Source: Hydrogenothermaceae bacterium
Lineage (GTDB): Bacteria > Aquificota > Aquificia > Aquificales > Hydrogenothermaceae
Assembly: GCA_026418535.1 (NCBI GenBank)
Contig: JAOABC010000003.1
Coordinates: 1 to 64,000 of the forward strand
Direction of reading: 5' to 3'
DNA: 64,000 bases
The translations under genes and the position numbers were made by a program. Numbering within the stretch: the stretch's first letter is position 1; every line of letters begins with the position of its first letter. Under the pieces are notes generated by a model. It made no database searches. It was not told the DNA's origin and saw nothing but the letters and a program-made list of their open reading frames with translations. Positions 1 through 10,579 of this stretch are shown one piece after another.

Positions 1-1140
1 AACTGATACTTTTTGTTTAGTTCTTTACCAGTAAGCTTCTCTTCTATAAGCCTATCTGGTTCACTTTCAATCATCCCAAGCTCTATCCACACTTTCACTT
101 GTTCTTGCCATCCACTATGTTTTGGTAACTTTTCTATTACGTGCCAACCGTTTTTCTTTGCTATTCTGTCTAATGTGATTACGTAGTTGGAATTCCTTAC
201 AAACTTAGGTTTGTTCCATATTTTTACAAGTTCCTCTTCAAATTGAGATACAAAGTCTATGAGTTTATACGCTATCCTTTTCAGTATCTGTATCTGTTCT
301 ATCCTTTCAAAACTCCACTCAACTTCAGGATTTGTTACGTACTGATATAACCAAAGATTAAATTGTTCCCTTAAAAACTCTTTTGCATTTTTGTTTATAA
401 AATAATCTACTTCACTTTGCTTTTCAAATACTCTGATTGCCCTTTCTATGTCTTCTTCTGTTATGTTAAGTTTGGCTTTCTTTATCTGCTTTAAAATGTC
501 ATCTATTTTTGTTTTCCTACCCTTTTCAGAATAAATTACTTTGAAATTAACTGTCCCATCTTGAGATATTTCTTTTAATTCATAAATAAGTTCTCTTTTT
601 TCGTTAGCTTTCTTGAGTTCAATCTTTGATGCATCAAAATAAAACTTTTTACCATCAAATTCAACAGGCATACTTCTAAATATCCTGTCTGTCTTTACAT
701 AATAAAGCATCTTTGTCTTCCAAAATAAAATCACATCTTTGTCATCTGTATAAATTTTCTCATAGACATTGTTATGAAATGGTGTAGAGTTAAAATAAAT
801 ACTTCCACTTTCAGTAAAGTATCTTTTGAAGAATGTATAAAGTTTATCAAAAAGTTCTTCCTTGAATGTAGGATATTTTTGATGCTTTGTCCATGTCTTC
901 TTTGAGTAACTTTTCTATTTTCTCATAGTACTTGGACTTTATTTTCATCAGGTTAATGAATCCACCAGTCCCTTCTACCTTTACACCTATGAATATATCT
1001 CTAAGTGTGTTTAAAAATTTTTGCTCTTTAGTAATGGTTTCTCCCTTTTCAACACTTCTTGCTTTGAACACTCCCAGTATATCTTCAAAACTCTACACAT
1101 CCTTTATCTTCTTTTCCACTCGTTTAGGTAGTATGTATAT
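1..1140 (-). pseudogene. Degenerate site-specific DNA-methyltransferase (mod-like), N-terminal part
   Basis: Reading the minus strand gives a long stretch I recognise as the N-terminal specificity-side region of large type III Mod-like adenine methyltransferases. It includes YTDDKDVILFWKTKMLYYVK and a KQSEVDYFINKNA segment, and runs off the window edge at base 1, so the catalytic part would lie beyond. The frame is broken twice. An in-frame TAG lies at 1093-1095, between KKIKDV and SFEDIL. A +1 frameshift lies at the T run 876-880 (A run on the coding strand), after which the family reading resumes as KYPTFKEELFDKLY. The frame from 870 to the window edge showed no stop where I translated it. 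The original start is uncertain; a GTG near 1120 is possible. Either a pseudogene or a phase-variable gene switched off by the short run; the separate nonsense codon favours decay. Confidence 0.7.
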
Positions 1141-1168
1141 TTTATTATATATTTTTATAAAAGGAGTG

Positions 1169-2044
1169 TTACTCTCCTATCTGGATAAGGCTAAAGTACT
1201 CTGAGAACTTTTTATTAAACCACACAGAACCATCCTTGTATAGAATTAACACCCCAAAACCATTATTATCTCTTAGAAACTTCGCCCGGATATCTCTATC
1301 CATTGCAAAGATAGCCGTTGAGATAGCGTCCACATAACCACAGTCATCTCCGGCTACAGTTATCTGGAGTATGTCTGTCTGGTTACCGATTATATGATCT
1401 TGGAAATAGTTTCCGGAAGTAGATAAACATACATCCAACCTATTTACTAATTTTGCAAGAACTCCTTTAGTGATAGGATTGTATACACCTATGGACCTTT
1501 TTTGTCCCCACACTTTCAGATCCCCTGCTATAGATATAAAACCTTTCTTTAGTTTATCCCTAAACTTCTCATAAGCTTTCTGAACAGTATATCCTTTTCC
1601 TATACCACCAAGATCTACAGCCATTCCTTCTCTTAATAGGCAGGCTTTACTACCATCTATCTTTAGATCTCTGTAATTTACAACTCTTTTTGCATCTTGA
1701 AAACTCAGTATACCCTTTCTTTTGTAGTTTATAGTTATAGCTCCCACTGTTACATCAAAGGCTCCGAAGGTCAGTTCTGACACCTCAATAGATTTCTTCA
1801 AAACTTCTAAAGTCTCCCGAGATATATCTACGCAATCTTTTCCAGAGGAAGAATTCAATCTGGTTATTTCAGAATCTTCTTTATAGTCAGATAGAAGACC
1901 ATCTAAATGAGAAACATACCTATATATATCATACTGATAGGAAGGTGTATCCACAATCATATAAGTTCCCATCACATTAAAGACCTTCTCTCCGGAGAAG
2001 GATAGATTGAATACTACTAAAGCCAACAGTACAAACTTAGCCAT
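1169..2044 (-). CDS. apbE: FAD:protein FMN transferase (ApbE family)
   Basis: ApbE moves FMN from FAD onto a Thr of flavoproteins such as NqrB/RnfG-type subunits, outside the membrane and with Mg2+. The 291-residue protein begins with a signal peptide (about residues 1-18) and carries DLGGIGKGY at 144-152 and DAISTA at 239-244, the flavin and metal sites of the family. A longer frame reaches 2110, but the ATG at 2042-2044 has a strong AGGAGG site just upstream, so I choose that start. No target flavoprotein gene is in the window. It is followed by the decayed methyltransferase and divergent from a small coiled-coil gene. Confidence 0.88.
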   Translation of the reverse strand: MAKFVLLALVVFNLSFSGEKVFNVMGTYMIVDTPSYQYDIYRYVSHLDGLLSDYKEDSEITRLNSSSGKDCVDISRETLEVLKKSIEVSELTFGAFDVTVGAITINYKRKGILSFQDAKRVVNYRDLKIDGSKACLLREGMAVDLGGIGKGYTVQKAYEKFRDKLKKGFISIAGDLKVWGQKRSIGVYNPITKGVLAKLVNRLDVCLSTSGNYFQDHIIGNQTDILQITVAGDDCGYVDAISTAIFAMDRDIRAKFLRDNNGFGVLILYKDGSVWFNKKFSEYFSLIQIGE

Positions 2045-2166
2045 AGCTTCCTCCTTCTGTTTTTGAAATTTATATATGTAAGAAAGATGAGAGAATCTGA
2101 TATTAATCATACTATTTTGATCTGAATTATTTGAGAATAAATCTCAATTAAAACTTGGAGGAAAAA

Positions 2167-2346
2167 ATGTCTGTTAGAGAAGTTAAAATTAAAATAAGTC
2201 AGCTCTCAAAAGACTTTATGGAAATCATCGAAAAAGAAAAAGATACTGAAAAGAAAGTAAAGCTATTTGAAAGTTTCTACAAAACTCTAAATCTCATACA
2301 GGAGATATACGACCCTTTTAAAGAGAGTAAAGAAAGGCTAAATTAA
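2167..2346 (+). CDS. Small charged coiled-coil protein
   Basis: A 59-residue protein, rich in Lys and Glu, mostly predicted helix, with no Cys, no membrane segment and no family I recognise. The ATG at 2167 is preceded by GGAGG seven bases upstream, a good ribosome site, so I prefer it to the TTG at 2155. Its last bases overlap the end of the convergent rlmB gene. Probably a real small cytoplasmic protein; function unknown. Confidence 0.6.
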   Translation: MSVREVKIKISQLSKDFMEIIEKEKDTEKKVKLFESFYKTLNLIQEIYDPFKESKERLN

Positions 2347-3064
2347 CCTCTTCACAATCTCCCATATCGCTATAGAGGTTGCAGAGGAGACATTTAGAGA
2401 GGTTACCCTACCTCTCATAGGTATAGTAGCCACTATATCTGCAGTTTCTAAAACAGATTTCGAGATTCCTTTTCCCTCAGAACCTACTACAATAGCAAGG
2501 GGAAAAGGAAAGTCTATATGGTGTATATCTCTGCCACCTTTCTCTACTGCAATAACCCAACCACCTTTCTTTTTAAACTTCTCCAAGAAGCTAGAGAGAC
2601 TTCCTACCTTTGTAACCGGAATATAGAAAATAGCACCTGTGGATGCTTTCACCACAACCTCGTTTATCGGACTAGACCTCTCCCTTGAAACAACTATCCC
2701 ACTACCCCCTAAAACCTCAGTAGTTCTTATTATGTTACCTACATTCTGAGGGTCTGTTATATGGTCAAGGACTACGATAAACCCTTTTTCCCTTACAGCT
2801 TTATCTATCAATCTATCTTCATCGTAGTACTTTATGGGACTTACTAATGCCACTACACCTTGAGTTTTCTTAGTTCCTGCCAGCTCTTCTATCTTCTGAC
2901 GGGACACTTTTTGAACCTTTACCTTTCTTTTATTAGCAAGCTCTAACAACTCTTTTGGGGGATGGCTATCATGGGCTATTAGTATCTTTTCTAAACTTTT
3001 GCCAGCTTTCAAAGCCTCGATTACCGGATTCCTTCCCCATATTACGATTGATTGATTTTCCTGA

Positions 3065-3072
<8 letters not shown>
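2338..3072 (-). CDS. rlmB: 23S rRNA (guanosine-2'-O-)-methyltransferase, TrmH/SpoU family
   Basis: A SpoU-class methyltransferase, 244 residues: an N-terminal L30e-like substrate-binding part (about 1-75) and a trefoil-knot domain. The three family motifs are visible: [11 protein letters not shown] (107-117), [10 protein letters not shown] (195-204) and [20 protein letters not shown] (217-236). RlmB methylates G2251 of 23S rRNA using SAM; exact substrate is inferred from family. It starts with TTG just inside the end of fmt, behind GGAGAAAGG, so it is translationally coupled as the last gene of obgE-fmt-rlmB. Confidence 0.87.
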
Positions 3073-5242
<2,170 letters not shown>

Positions 5243-5254
5243 CTTAGATATCAA

Positions 5255-5280
5255 AAGGGGGCTTTAAAGCCCCTTTTACT
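5255..5280 (-). terminator. Intrinsic terminator after rpmB
   Basis: AAAAGGGGCTTTAAAGCCCCCTTTT on the minus strand, directly after the rpmB stop: a GC-rich stem of about 7 bp within an A/T-flanked dyad. It would end rpmB transcription or attenuate read-through into the obgE operon. Confidence 0.75.
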
Positions 5281-5281
5281 G

Positions 5282-5473
5282 TTAAACAGCTTTCTTAACT
5301 TTCCCTGCTTTTAAACACTTAGAACATACATATACTCTTTTTGATGTACCATCTGGAAGGAGAGCTTTTACTTTTCTTAGGTTTGGTTTCCAAGTTCTCC
5401 TCTCTGTAGTTGCGGAGTGAGCCACTGTATTTCCAAAAACCGTTTTCTTTCCACAAACTGAACAAACAGCCAT
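5282..5473 (-). CDS. rpmB: 50S ribosomal protein L28
   Basis: A 63-residue L28 with the zinc-ribbon cysteine pairs CSVCGK near the N-terminus and VCSKCLKAG near the C-terminus, and the conserved basic RRTWKPNLRKV core. It binds 23S rRNA in the large subunit. AGGAGG lies about ten bases before the ATG. It appears to be transcribed on its own, with a TACAAT-like -10 element just upstream and a terminator just downstream. Confidence 0.95.
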   Translation of the reverse strand: MAVCSVCGKKTVFGNTVAHSATTERRTWKPNLRKVKALLPDGTSKRVYVCSKCLKAGKVKKAV

Positions 5474-5504
5474 AAGTCTTCCTCCTAAAAATTTTTAACA
5501 AGCT

Positions 5505-5510
5505 AATTAT
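5505..5510 (-). promoter_or_regulatory. Possible -10 element of the rpmB promoter
   Basis: TACAAT on the minus strand, about 30 bases upstream of the rpmB start and just beyond the glcD stop. I do not see a convincing -35 element, so this is a weak call based on the -10 match and position. Confidence 0.35.
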
Positions 5511-5522
5511 TGTACCACATTT

Positions 5523-6929
5523 TTAGTCTAAATCCATCTTTCCAGGATTTATAAGGTTCTCTGGGTCAAAGACTCTTTTTATTTTCCTCATAATATCCAT
5601 CTCCTGAGAGCTGAACTGTTTCCTCATAAACTCTGCCTTTGTTATACCTACTCCGTGTTCTCCGGTGATTGAACCTCTATAAGATAGAGCAAGCTCAAAA
5701 ACTTCTTCTACTGCTTTTTCAGCCCTTGAAACCTCATCTGGGTCAAGACCGTTTATCATAAAGTTTGCATGGACGTTTCCATCCCCTATATGTCCGAAAT
5801 TTACCATCTTTAGGTTATATCTCCTCCCTATCTCTCTTAGCTTTGGAAGGGCATCCGGAAGATAGCTTCTTGGAAAAACTATATCCTCGTTTATCTTTGT
5901 TCTTCCAAGCTTGGATACTGCAGGAGATAGAGACCTTCTTGCTTCCCAGAGTTTTTCAGCTTCTCTATCTGTTTTTGCAACCTCAACTTTAGCACCGTTT
6001 AATTCACAGATCTTCGCCACTTCGTTTATCTCGTCCTCTAAAGCTTTTGGATGTCCGTCTACTTCTATAAGGAGAATAACTTCCGCATCCCGTGGTAGCC
6101 CAAAGTGTCCAAAGTCCTCAACAGCGTTTATTGCTAATTTGTCCATAAACTCAAGAGCAGATGGAGATATTCCTGCTTTGAATATGTCTTTAACCGTTTT
6201 ACCAACAGATTCTAAGTCCATGTAGACCGCTTTCACAGTTTTCTTTGCCTTTGGTTTTGGTATAAGTTTAACAGTTATACCAGTGAATATTCCTAAAGTA
6301 CCCTCACTTCCTATAAGTAGTCTTGTAAGGTCATATCCTGCCACATCTTTAAGAGTTATTCTCCCTGTTTGGATTATATCTCCAGTGTAGATTACAGTGT
6401 CAAGCTCCATTATGTACTCTCTGGTAACTCCATATTTAACACACCGTGGGCCTCCTGCATTCTCAGCTACGTTTCCCCCCATAGTGCAGAACTTATAGCT
6501 TGCAGGGTCCGGAGGATAGAATAGTCCTTTTTTTTCTACAGCTTGCTGTAGTCTATAGGTTATGACTCCAGGTTGAACCTTTGCAACAGCGTTATCTTCA
6601 TCTATCCAGAGTATCTTATCCATCTTTTCAAAAGATATCAAAACACCTCCTTTAACTGGTATGGACCCTCCAGTGTATCCAGAACCTGCTCCTCTTGGAG
6701 TTATTGGAACACCGTTCTCATAACATATCTTAACTACTTTTTGGACATCTTCTCCAGATTCCGGGATAACAACTACATCTGGAGGAAAGCTAAGCCTTGT
6801 AGCATCGTATGAGTACAACATCCTATCCATCTCGTCATCAAAAACGTTATGATTTCCTATAGCCTCCCTTAGAGCTCTCTTCACAGACTCCGGAACAGGT
6901 ACATTCTCCACATTTCTAACTTTAAACAT
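5523..6929 (-). CDS. glcD: FAD-linked oxidase, glycolate oxidase/D-lactate dehydrogenase subunit GlcD
   Basis: A 468-residue flavoprotein that oxidises a 2-hydroxyacid (glycolate or D-lactate) and passes electrons to an Fe-S partner. It shows the FAD_binding_4 domain (about 45-185, with PRGAGSGYTGGS near 78-89 and GGNVAENAGGPRCVKYG near 151) and the FAD-oxidase C-terminal domain with GEHGVG close to the end. The likely partner GlcF is at 23366-24610 rather than next door. GAGGTG lies before the ATG. Substrate cannot be fixed from sequence. Confidence 0.88.
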   Translation of the reverse strand: MFKVRNVENVPVPESVKRALREAIGNHNVFDDEMDRMLYSYDATRLSFPPDVVVIPESGEDVQKVVKICYENGVPITPRGAGSGYTGGSIPVKGGVLISFEKMDKILWIDEDNAVAKVQPGVITYRLQQAVEKKGLFYPPDPASYKFCTMGGNVAENAGGPRCVKYGVTREYIMELDTVIYTGDIIQTGRITLKDVAGYDLTRLLIGSEGTLGIFTGITVKLIPKPKAKKTVKAVYMDLESVGKTVKDIFKAGISPSALEFMDKLAINAVEDFGHFGLPRDAEVILLIEVDGHPKALEDEINEVAKICELNGAKVEVAKTDREAEKLWEARRSLSPAVSKLGRTKINEDIVFPRSYLPDALPKLREIGRRYNLKMVNFGHIGDGNVHANFMINGLDPDEVSRAEKAVEEVFELALSYRGSITGEHGVGITKAEFMRKQFSSQEMDIMRKIKRVFDPENLINPGKMDLD

Positions 6930-7024
6930 TCAACTAACACCTCAAAAAGTTTTAAACTCTATTATATTCTCTTTTAAACAGAATGAAACTGGTAAAGTAT
7001 CACAAAAAGTTAACGAAAATTAAT

Positions 7025-7053
7025 TTGACAAATCAATATTTAAAAGTTAATAT
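7025..7053 (+). promoter_or_regulatory. Sigma70-type promoter of the coiled-coil lipoprotein
   Basis: A perfect TTGACA at 7025-7030 is followed after exactly 17 bases by TAATAT at 7048-7053. It lies 35 bases upstream of the lipoprotein start and is the best promoter match noticed in the window, suggesting a strongly expressed gene. Confidence 0.75.
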
Positions 7054-7087
7054 TAATAATAGTAATTATCTTAGCAGGAGGTAAAAT

Positions 7088-7471
7088 ATGAAAAAGTTGG
7101 TTGCTTTTACGTTAGCTGCAGGGTCTGTATTTTTGGCAAGCTGTGCTAACTATGCTACAAAGGAGTATGTAGATCAGCAGATAGCTGAGCTAAATCAAAA
7201 GCTCTCTTCTAAGGTATCTTCTGTGGAGTCTAAACTCTCGGCATTAGAGAGGGAAGTGGCAACATTAAAAGCCCAATCTGCTAATACTGCAGGTCTAGCT
7301 GACAGAGTTTCTAACTTAGAGGTCAGGATTAATGAAGTTAAGAATGTCTGCCCAGCAGCTTGTTCTGATAGGATTAACAATTTAGAGAGAGATATCTCTG
7401 CTCTAAAGGATAAGGTTGAAAAACAAACTAAAGCTATGGAGAAAGAGGTGGAAAGAAGCATGCGAAAGTAA
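7088..7471 (+). CDS. Lpp-like coiled-coil outer-membrane lipoprotein
   Basis: A 127-residue secreted lipoprotein: a signal peptide ending in the lipobox LASC (Cys at about residue 19), then heptad-patterned helix over most of the length (TKEYVDQQIAELNQKL, KVSSVESKLSALEREV and later repeats). A central NVCPAACSD segment could form a disulfide. It resembles murein-lipoprotein or trimeric coiled-coil envelope lipoproteins, but the family is not certain. The ribosome site GCAGGAGGT is optimal and the promoter upstream is near consensus, consistent with an abundant structural protein. A 12-bp perfect hairpin follows the stop. Confidence 0.8.
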   Translation: MKKLVAFTLAAGSVFLASCANYATKEYVDQQIAELNQKLSSKVSSVESKLSALEREVATLKAQSANTAGLADRVSNLEVRINEVKNVCPAACSDRINNLERDISALKDKVEKQTKAMEKEVERSMRK

Positions 7472-7473
7472 TA

Positions 7474-7500
7474 TTTCACAGGGATCCAATCCCTGTGAAA
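7474..7500 (+). terminator. Perfect 12-bp hairpin just after the lipoprotein gene
   Basis: TTTCACAGGGAT, loop CCA, ATCCCTGTGAAA begins two bases after the lipoprotein stop codon. There is no U tract after it, so it may protect the mRNA 3' end, act as a Rho-independent-like pause, or work with the second hairpin at 7648. Confidence 0.55.
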
Positions 7501-7647
7501 GCCACAGTTGTTGAAAAAGAAGGAGAGTACATAATTCTCTTGGAGAACGGGCCAAAAAAAGATAAGAAATTTTAATTACTTATCTTAACGGTTCTTAACG
7601 GTAGGTTTGACGTATTCTGTAACTTAAGAAAAAGTGGTCTTATAAGG

Positions 7648-7674
7648 ATGGGATCTAGATGATCCCATTTTTAC
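7648..7674 (+). terminator. Likely intrinsic terminator upstream of the Fe-S subunit gene
   Basis: ATGGGATC, loop TAGAT, GATCCCAT, then TTTTTAC. An 8-bp perfect stem followed by a T tract, oriented to end rightward transcription from the lipoprotein unit. The 278-base gap 7472-7749 otherwise holds only a short reading frame without a usual start (see findings). Confidence 0.65.
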
Positions 7675-7749
7675 TTTTTAACATCATAAAATTTTCTCTA
7701 TCTCTAAGATATAATTTCTAGTGAAACATCTAAAGACTAAGAGGTCATA

Positions 7750-8460
7750 ATGAGAGTAAAGATAAGAAGGTTTGCTGAAACATCAGAGTATTTTATTTCT
7801 GTGACAGAAAGGAGAGCGACTATCTTGGACGTTCTAGAAGCTATAAAAAACAACCTTGATATAACTCTGTCTTACAGAGCACAGTGTAGAGCTGCTATAT
7901 GTGGGACATGTGGGGTCAAGGTGAATGGGAAAATGGTCTTAGCTTGTAAAACGAAAGTTTTAGAGGTAGAGAGAGATGAAGGGATCCTTATAGAACCTCT
8001 GGATAATATGGAGGTAATAAAAGACCTGGTTGTAGACCATGGGGATTTTATCTCTAAGCTAAGAGATGCTAAAAGCTGGTATATTGAGAAGGAACAGCCG
8101 GAGAAAGTATACCCTGAAGACCTAGCAAACTACGAGAGAGAAACTGACTGTATACTCTGTGGTATATGTTACAGTGTATGTCCAGCTTTTCAGAATGATA
8201 AGGAGTTTGGTGGGCCAATAAACTTTGTGAAGATGTTCAGGTTCTGGAAAGACAAAAACGATGCTCTCGGAGACGTTAGAGTAGAAATAGCAAATAAGAA
8301 TAATATAACATCCTGCGTACACTGTAGATACTGTACACTATCTTGCCCAAAACAGATTCCGGTAGAGGAGGATATTCTCCAGATAGAGTTCTATGGAAAA
8401 CAGAAAGGAATAATCCAGAAGAAAGAAAACTTTCCGGATTTTTTTAGTTTTGGGTTTTAA
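7750..8460 (+). CDS. Succinate dehydrogenase/fumarate reductase Fe-S subunit (FrdB/SdhB-like)
   Basis: A 236-residue electron-transfer subunit. Residues 1-100 form a plant-type ferredoxin domain with C46, C51, C54 and C66 for a [2Fe-2S] cluster. The second half has CILCGICYSVC (134-144) for a [4Fe-4S] cluster and CVHCRYCTLSC (189-199). The last motif has a fourth Cys (C192) where classic enzymes have Val or another residue, so a [4Fe-4S] cluster is expected instead of [3Fe-4S]. The flavoprotein subunit is not adjacent. In Aquificota such proteins serve the reductive TCA cycle; that role is inferred. Confidence 0.87.
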   Translation: MRVKIRRFAETSEYFISVTERRATILDVLEAIKNNLDITLSYRAQCRAAICGTCGVKVNGKMVLACKTKVLEVERDEGILIEPLDNMEVIKDLVVDHGDFISKLRDAKSWYIEKEQPEKVYPEDLANYERETDCILCGICYSVCPAFQNDKEFGGPINFVKMFRFWKDKNDALGDVRVEIANKNNITSCVHCRYCTLSCPKQIPVEEDILQIEFYGKQKGIIQKKENFPDFFSFGF

Positions 8461-9518
8461 GAGATGTTGTACCTATCTTTATAAAGCTGGATAAATGTGT
8501 TTATGATGGCAACAACCACTGGAGCGAAGAAGATACCCAGAAAACCAAAGAAGTTCAGTCCTCCTACTATAGCAAAAAACAGTATCATAGGATGAATAGA
8601 CACTTTACTCCCAAGAACAACAGGTCTTATGATATTGTCCACCAAACTTATAACGAAAGTGCCATAAAGGAAGAATATAATACCTACCAGAAAGCTTTTA
8701 TAAAGAGTAACGTATATAGCAACAGGAACCCATACTAAGGAAGCTCCACCAAAGGGTATGAAAGCTGCTAAAAATGTCAGAAAGCCAAGCAGTAAAGCAT
8801 AGTCAACTCCTAAGACAACAAAGCCTATAAACGAAAGTAGAGATTGAGCTATCGCAACAAAAACAGATCCAAGTATCACTCCCTGGATAGCTATATAGGA
8901 GGTGGAGAAGAGAAAATCTTTCTCTCTCTCTTCCAATGGAATTATAGAGTATACATATCTGAAGAGTTTATCTCCGTCCTTAAAGAGGAAGAATATATTT
9001 ATAGTCATAATAAAGATGGCAAATGTAAAGATGACTGTACTGGTAGTCAAAGCTCTTCCCTTCTCGATTAGATACCCAGAAACCCCTTTAAGGTGCCCAA
9101 GTAGATTTTTTAAATCTTCTGGATTTAGATTGTTGACGACCTTGTCATAGATTTTAAGGTATATGTTGTACAAGAAGGGATAAGCTTTTAACTTTTCTAG
9201 AATTTTGTATGGGTCGGAGAAGAGAGAGTAAAGAGTTGGATAGAACTCTATAAGCTCCTTTACCAGAAAAAAGCTTATAATCCCGATAGGTAGTATGATT
9301 AAGGTCATCACAGTTAAGGTACTAATGAGAGCTGTTAAGATACTACTCTTTATATTCTGGAGCAAGAACAGATGAACCGGATAGAAGACTAGGACTATTA
9401 TGATAGAAGAAGCTATGAGAGTTAAAAATGGTTCGAATATTTTATATCCTAAAAACAGAAAAAAAAGAAAGGAAATGACGAAAAAGACATTTCCTAACTT
9501 CTTATAATCTGAAAACAA
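8457..9518 (-). CDS. AI-2E family transporter (PerM/UPF0118) membrane protein
   Basis: A 353-residue polytopic membrane protein of the AI-2E/PerM family: two hydrophobic helices near the N-terminus (about 10-45), a third pair near 60-90, a soluble-looking central stretch, and several C-terminal helices containing the conserved PFGGASLVWVPVAIY region and the DNIIRPVVLGSK motif. Members export signals or ions; the substrate here is unknown. The start is TTG at 9516-9518, six bases after a tiny membrane-protein gene, so the two are probably co-transcribed. Its end overlaps the convergent Fe-S gene by four bases. Confidence 0.83.
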   Translation of the reverse strand: MFSDYKKLGNVFFVISFLFFLFLGYKIFEPFLTLIASSIIIVLVFYPVHLFLLQNIKSSILTALISTLTVMTLIILPIGIISFFLVKELIEFYPTLYSLFSDPYKILEKLKAYPFLYNIYLKIYDKVVNNLNPEDLKNLLGHLKGVSGYLIEKGRALTTSTVIFTFAIFIMTINIFFLFKDGDKLFRYVYSIIPLEEREKDFLFSTSYIAIQGVILGSVFVAIAQSLLSFIGFVVLGVDYALLLGFLTFLAAFIPFGGASLVWVPVAIYVTLYKSFLVGIIFFLYGTFVISLVDNIIRPVVLGSKVSIHPMILFFAIVGGLNFFGFLGIFFAPVVVAIINTFIQLYKDRYNIS

Positions 9519-9524
9519 TCTCTT

Positions 9525-9623
9525 CTATTCTTCTCCTTTCTTTAGTGCAGAACCTACCCAAACAACTACACCTGTTAAAACTGTAAAAGCTGTCATGATC
9601 CCAAAAGCTAGCCAAGCTTCCAT
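9525..9623 (-). CDS. 32-residue single-pass membrane protein
   Basis: The peptide begins MEAWLAFGIMTAF and ends GSALKKGEE, with one hydrophobic helix (about residues 4-25) and a charged tail. A perfect GGAGGT ribosome site lies seven bases before the ATG. It sits between the UDP-sugar decarboxylase and the AI-2E-type transporter, six bases from the latter. It resembles in layout the tiny accessory subunits of membrane complexes (CydX, CcoQ class), but I recognise no specific family. Confidence 0.65.
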   Translation of the reverse strand: MEAWLAFGIMTAFTVLTGVVVWVGSALKKGEE

Positions 9624-9639
9624 ATTTCACACCTCCAAC

Positions 9640-10578
9640 TTAGAGTATTTTCTGTTTGAAATAATGTATAGTATTCCATAAGCCCTTGTCAAGAGATATT
9701 TTCGGCTTCCAGTCTAATAGCTTTATAGCCTTTGATATATCTGGACATCTTCTATATGGGTCATCCTGAAGTCTCTCCTTGAAGACAATCTTTGACTTAC
9801 TCTCAGTCATAGCTACAATCCTCTCAGCAAGTTCTTGTATCGTTATTTCTTCCGGATTGCCAAGATTTATGATCTCTCCGGATATATCTTCCTTTATTGA
9901 CGCTAAAAATATTCCTTCTACAAGGTCGGAAATGTAACAGAAGCTCCTGGTCTGAGTTCCATCTCCATAAACAGTGATGTTCTCTCCCTTTAGAGCTTGA
10001 AATACAAAGTTTGGAACAACCCTTCCATCGTTTAATCTCATCCTTTCTCCGTATGTGTTGAATATCCTGAGTATCCTTACATCCACACCGTGTTCTCTGT
10101 AGTAAGCCATGGCCATAGACTCTGAGAACCTCTTTGCTTCATCGTAGACAGACCTAATACCTACCGGGTTTACGTATCCCCAATAGTCTTCCCTTTGAGG
10201 GTGGACTTGAGGATCTCCGTATACCTCTGATGTAGAGGCAAAGACGTACCTTGCTTTCTTAGTCTTAGCAAGTCCCAACGTGTTTAACGTCCCTAAAGAG
10301 TCTACTTTCAGGGTTTGAATCGGATATCTTATGTAGTCTACAGGACTTGCTGGACAGGCAAAGTGTAGGACTATATCTAGATTATCCGGAACGTATATGT
10401 AGTTTACTACGTTATATTGAATGAATTTGAAGTTTTTATTTCCAAATAGGTGGGATATATTGTCGGGACTACCTGTTAGAAAGTTATCCATCCCGATAAC
10501 ATGAAATCCTTCCGATAAAAACTTGTCAGCAAGGTGACTACCTATAAAACCAGCTATCCCTGTGATTAAGACTTTCAA
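9640..10578 (-). CDS. NAD-dependent epimerase/UDP-glucuronate decarboxylase (UXS-like)
   Basis: A 312-residue extended short-chain dehydrogenase. The Rossmann motif TGIAGFIGSHLAD is at 6-18, the STSEVYGDP active-site strand at 115-123 and the catalytic Y145-x3-K149 in VYDEAKR. The pattern HFACPASPVDY (72-82) and RSFCYISDLVEG is typical of UDP-xylose synthases, which turn UDP-glucuronate into UDP-xylose for surface polysaccharide. It starts with TTG one base after the aldolase stop, so the two form an operon. Confidence 0.85.
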   Translation of the reverse strand: MKVLITGIAGFIGSHLADKFLSEGFHVIGMDNFLTGSPDNISHLFGNKNFKFIQYNVVNYIYVPDNLDIVLHFACPASPVDYIRYPIQTLKVDSLGTLNTLGLAKTKKARYVFASTSEVYGDPQVHPQREDYWGYVNPVGIRSVYDEAKRFSESMAMAYYREHGVDVRILRIFNTYGERMRLNDGRVVPNFVFQALKGENITVYGDGTQTRSFCYISDLVEGIFLASIKEDISGEIINLGNPEEITIQELAERIVAMTESKSKIVFKERLQDDPYRRCPDISKAIKLLDWKPKISLDKGLWNTIHYFKQKIL

Positions 10579-10579
10579 C

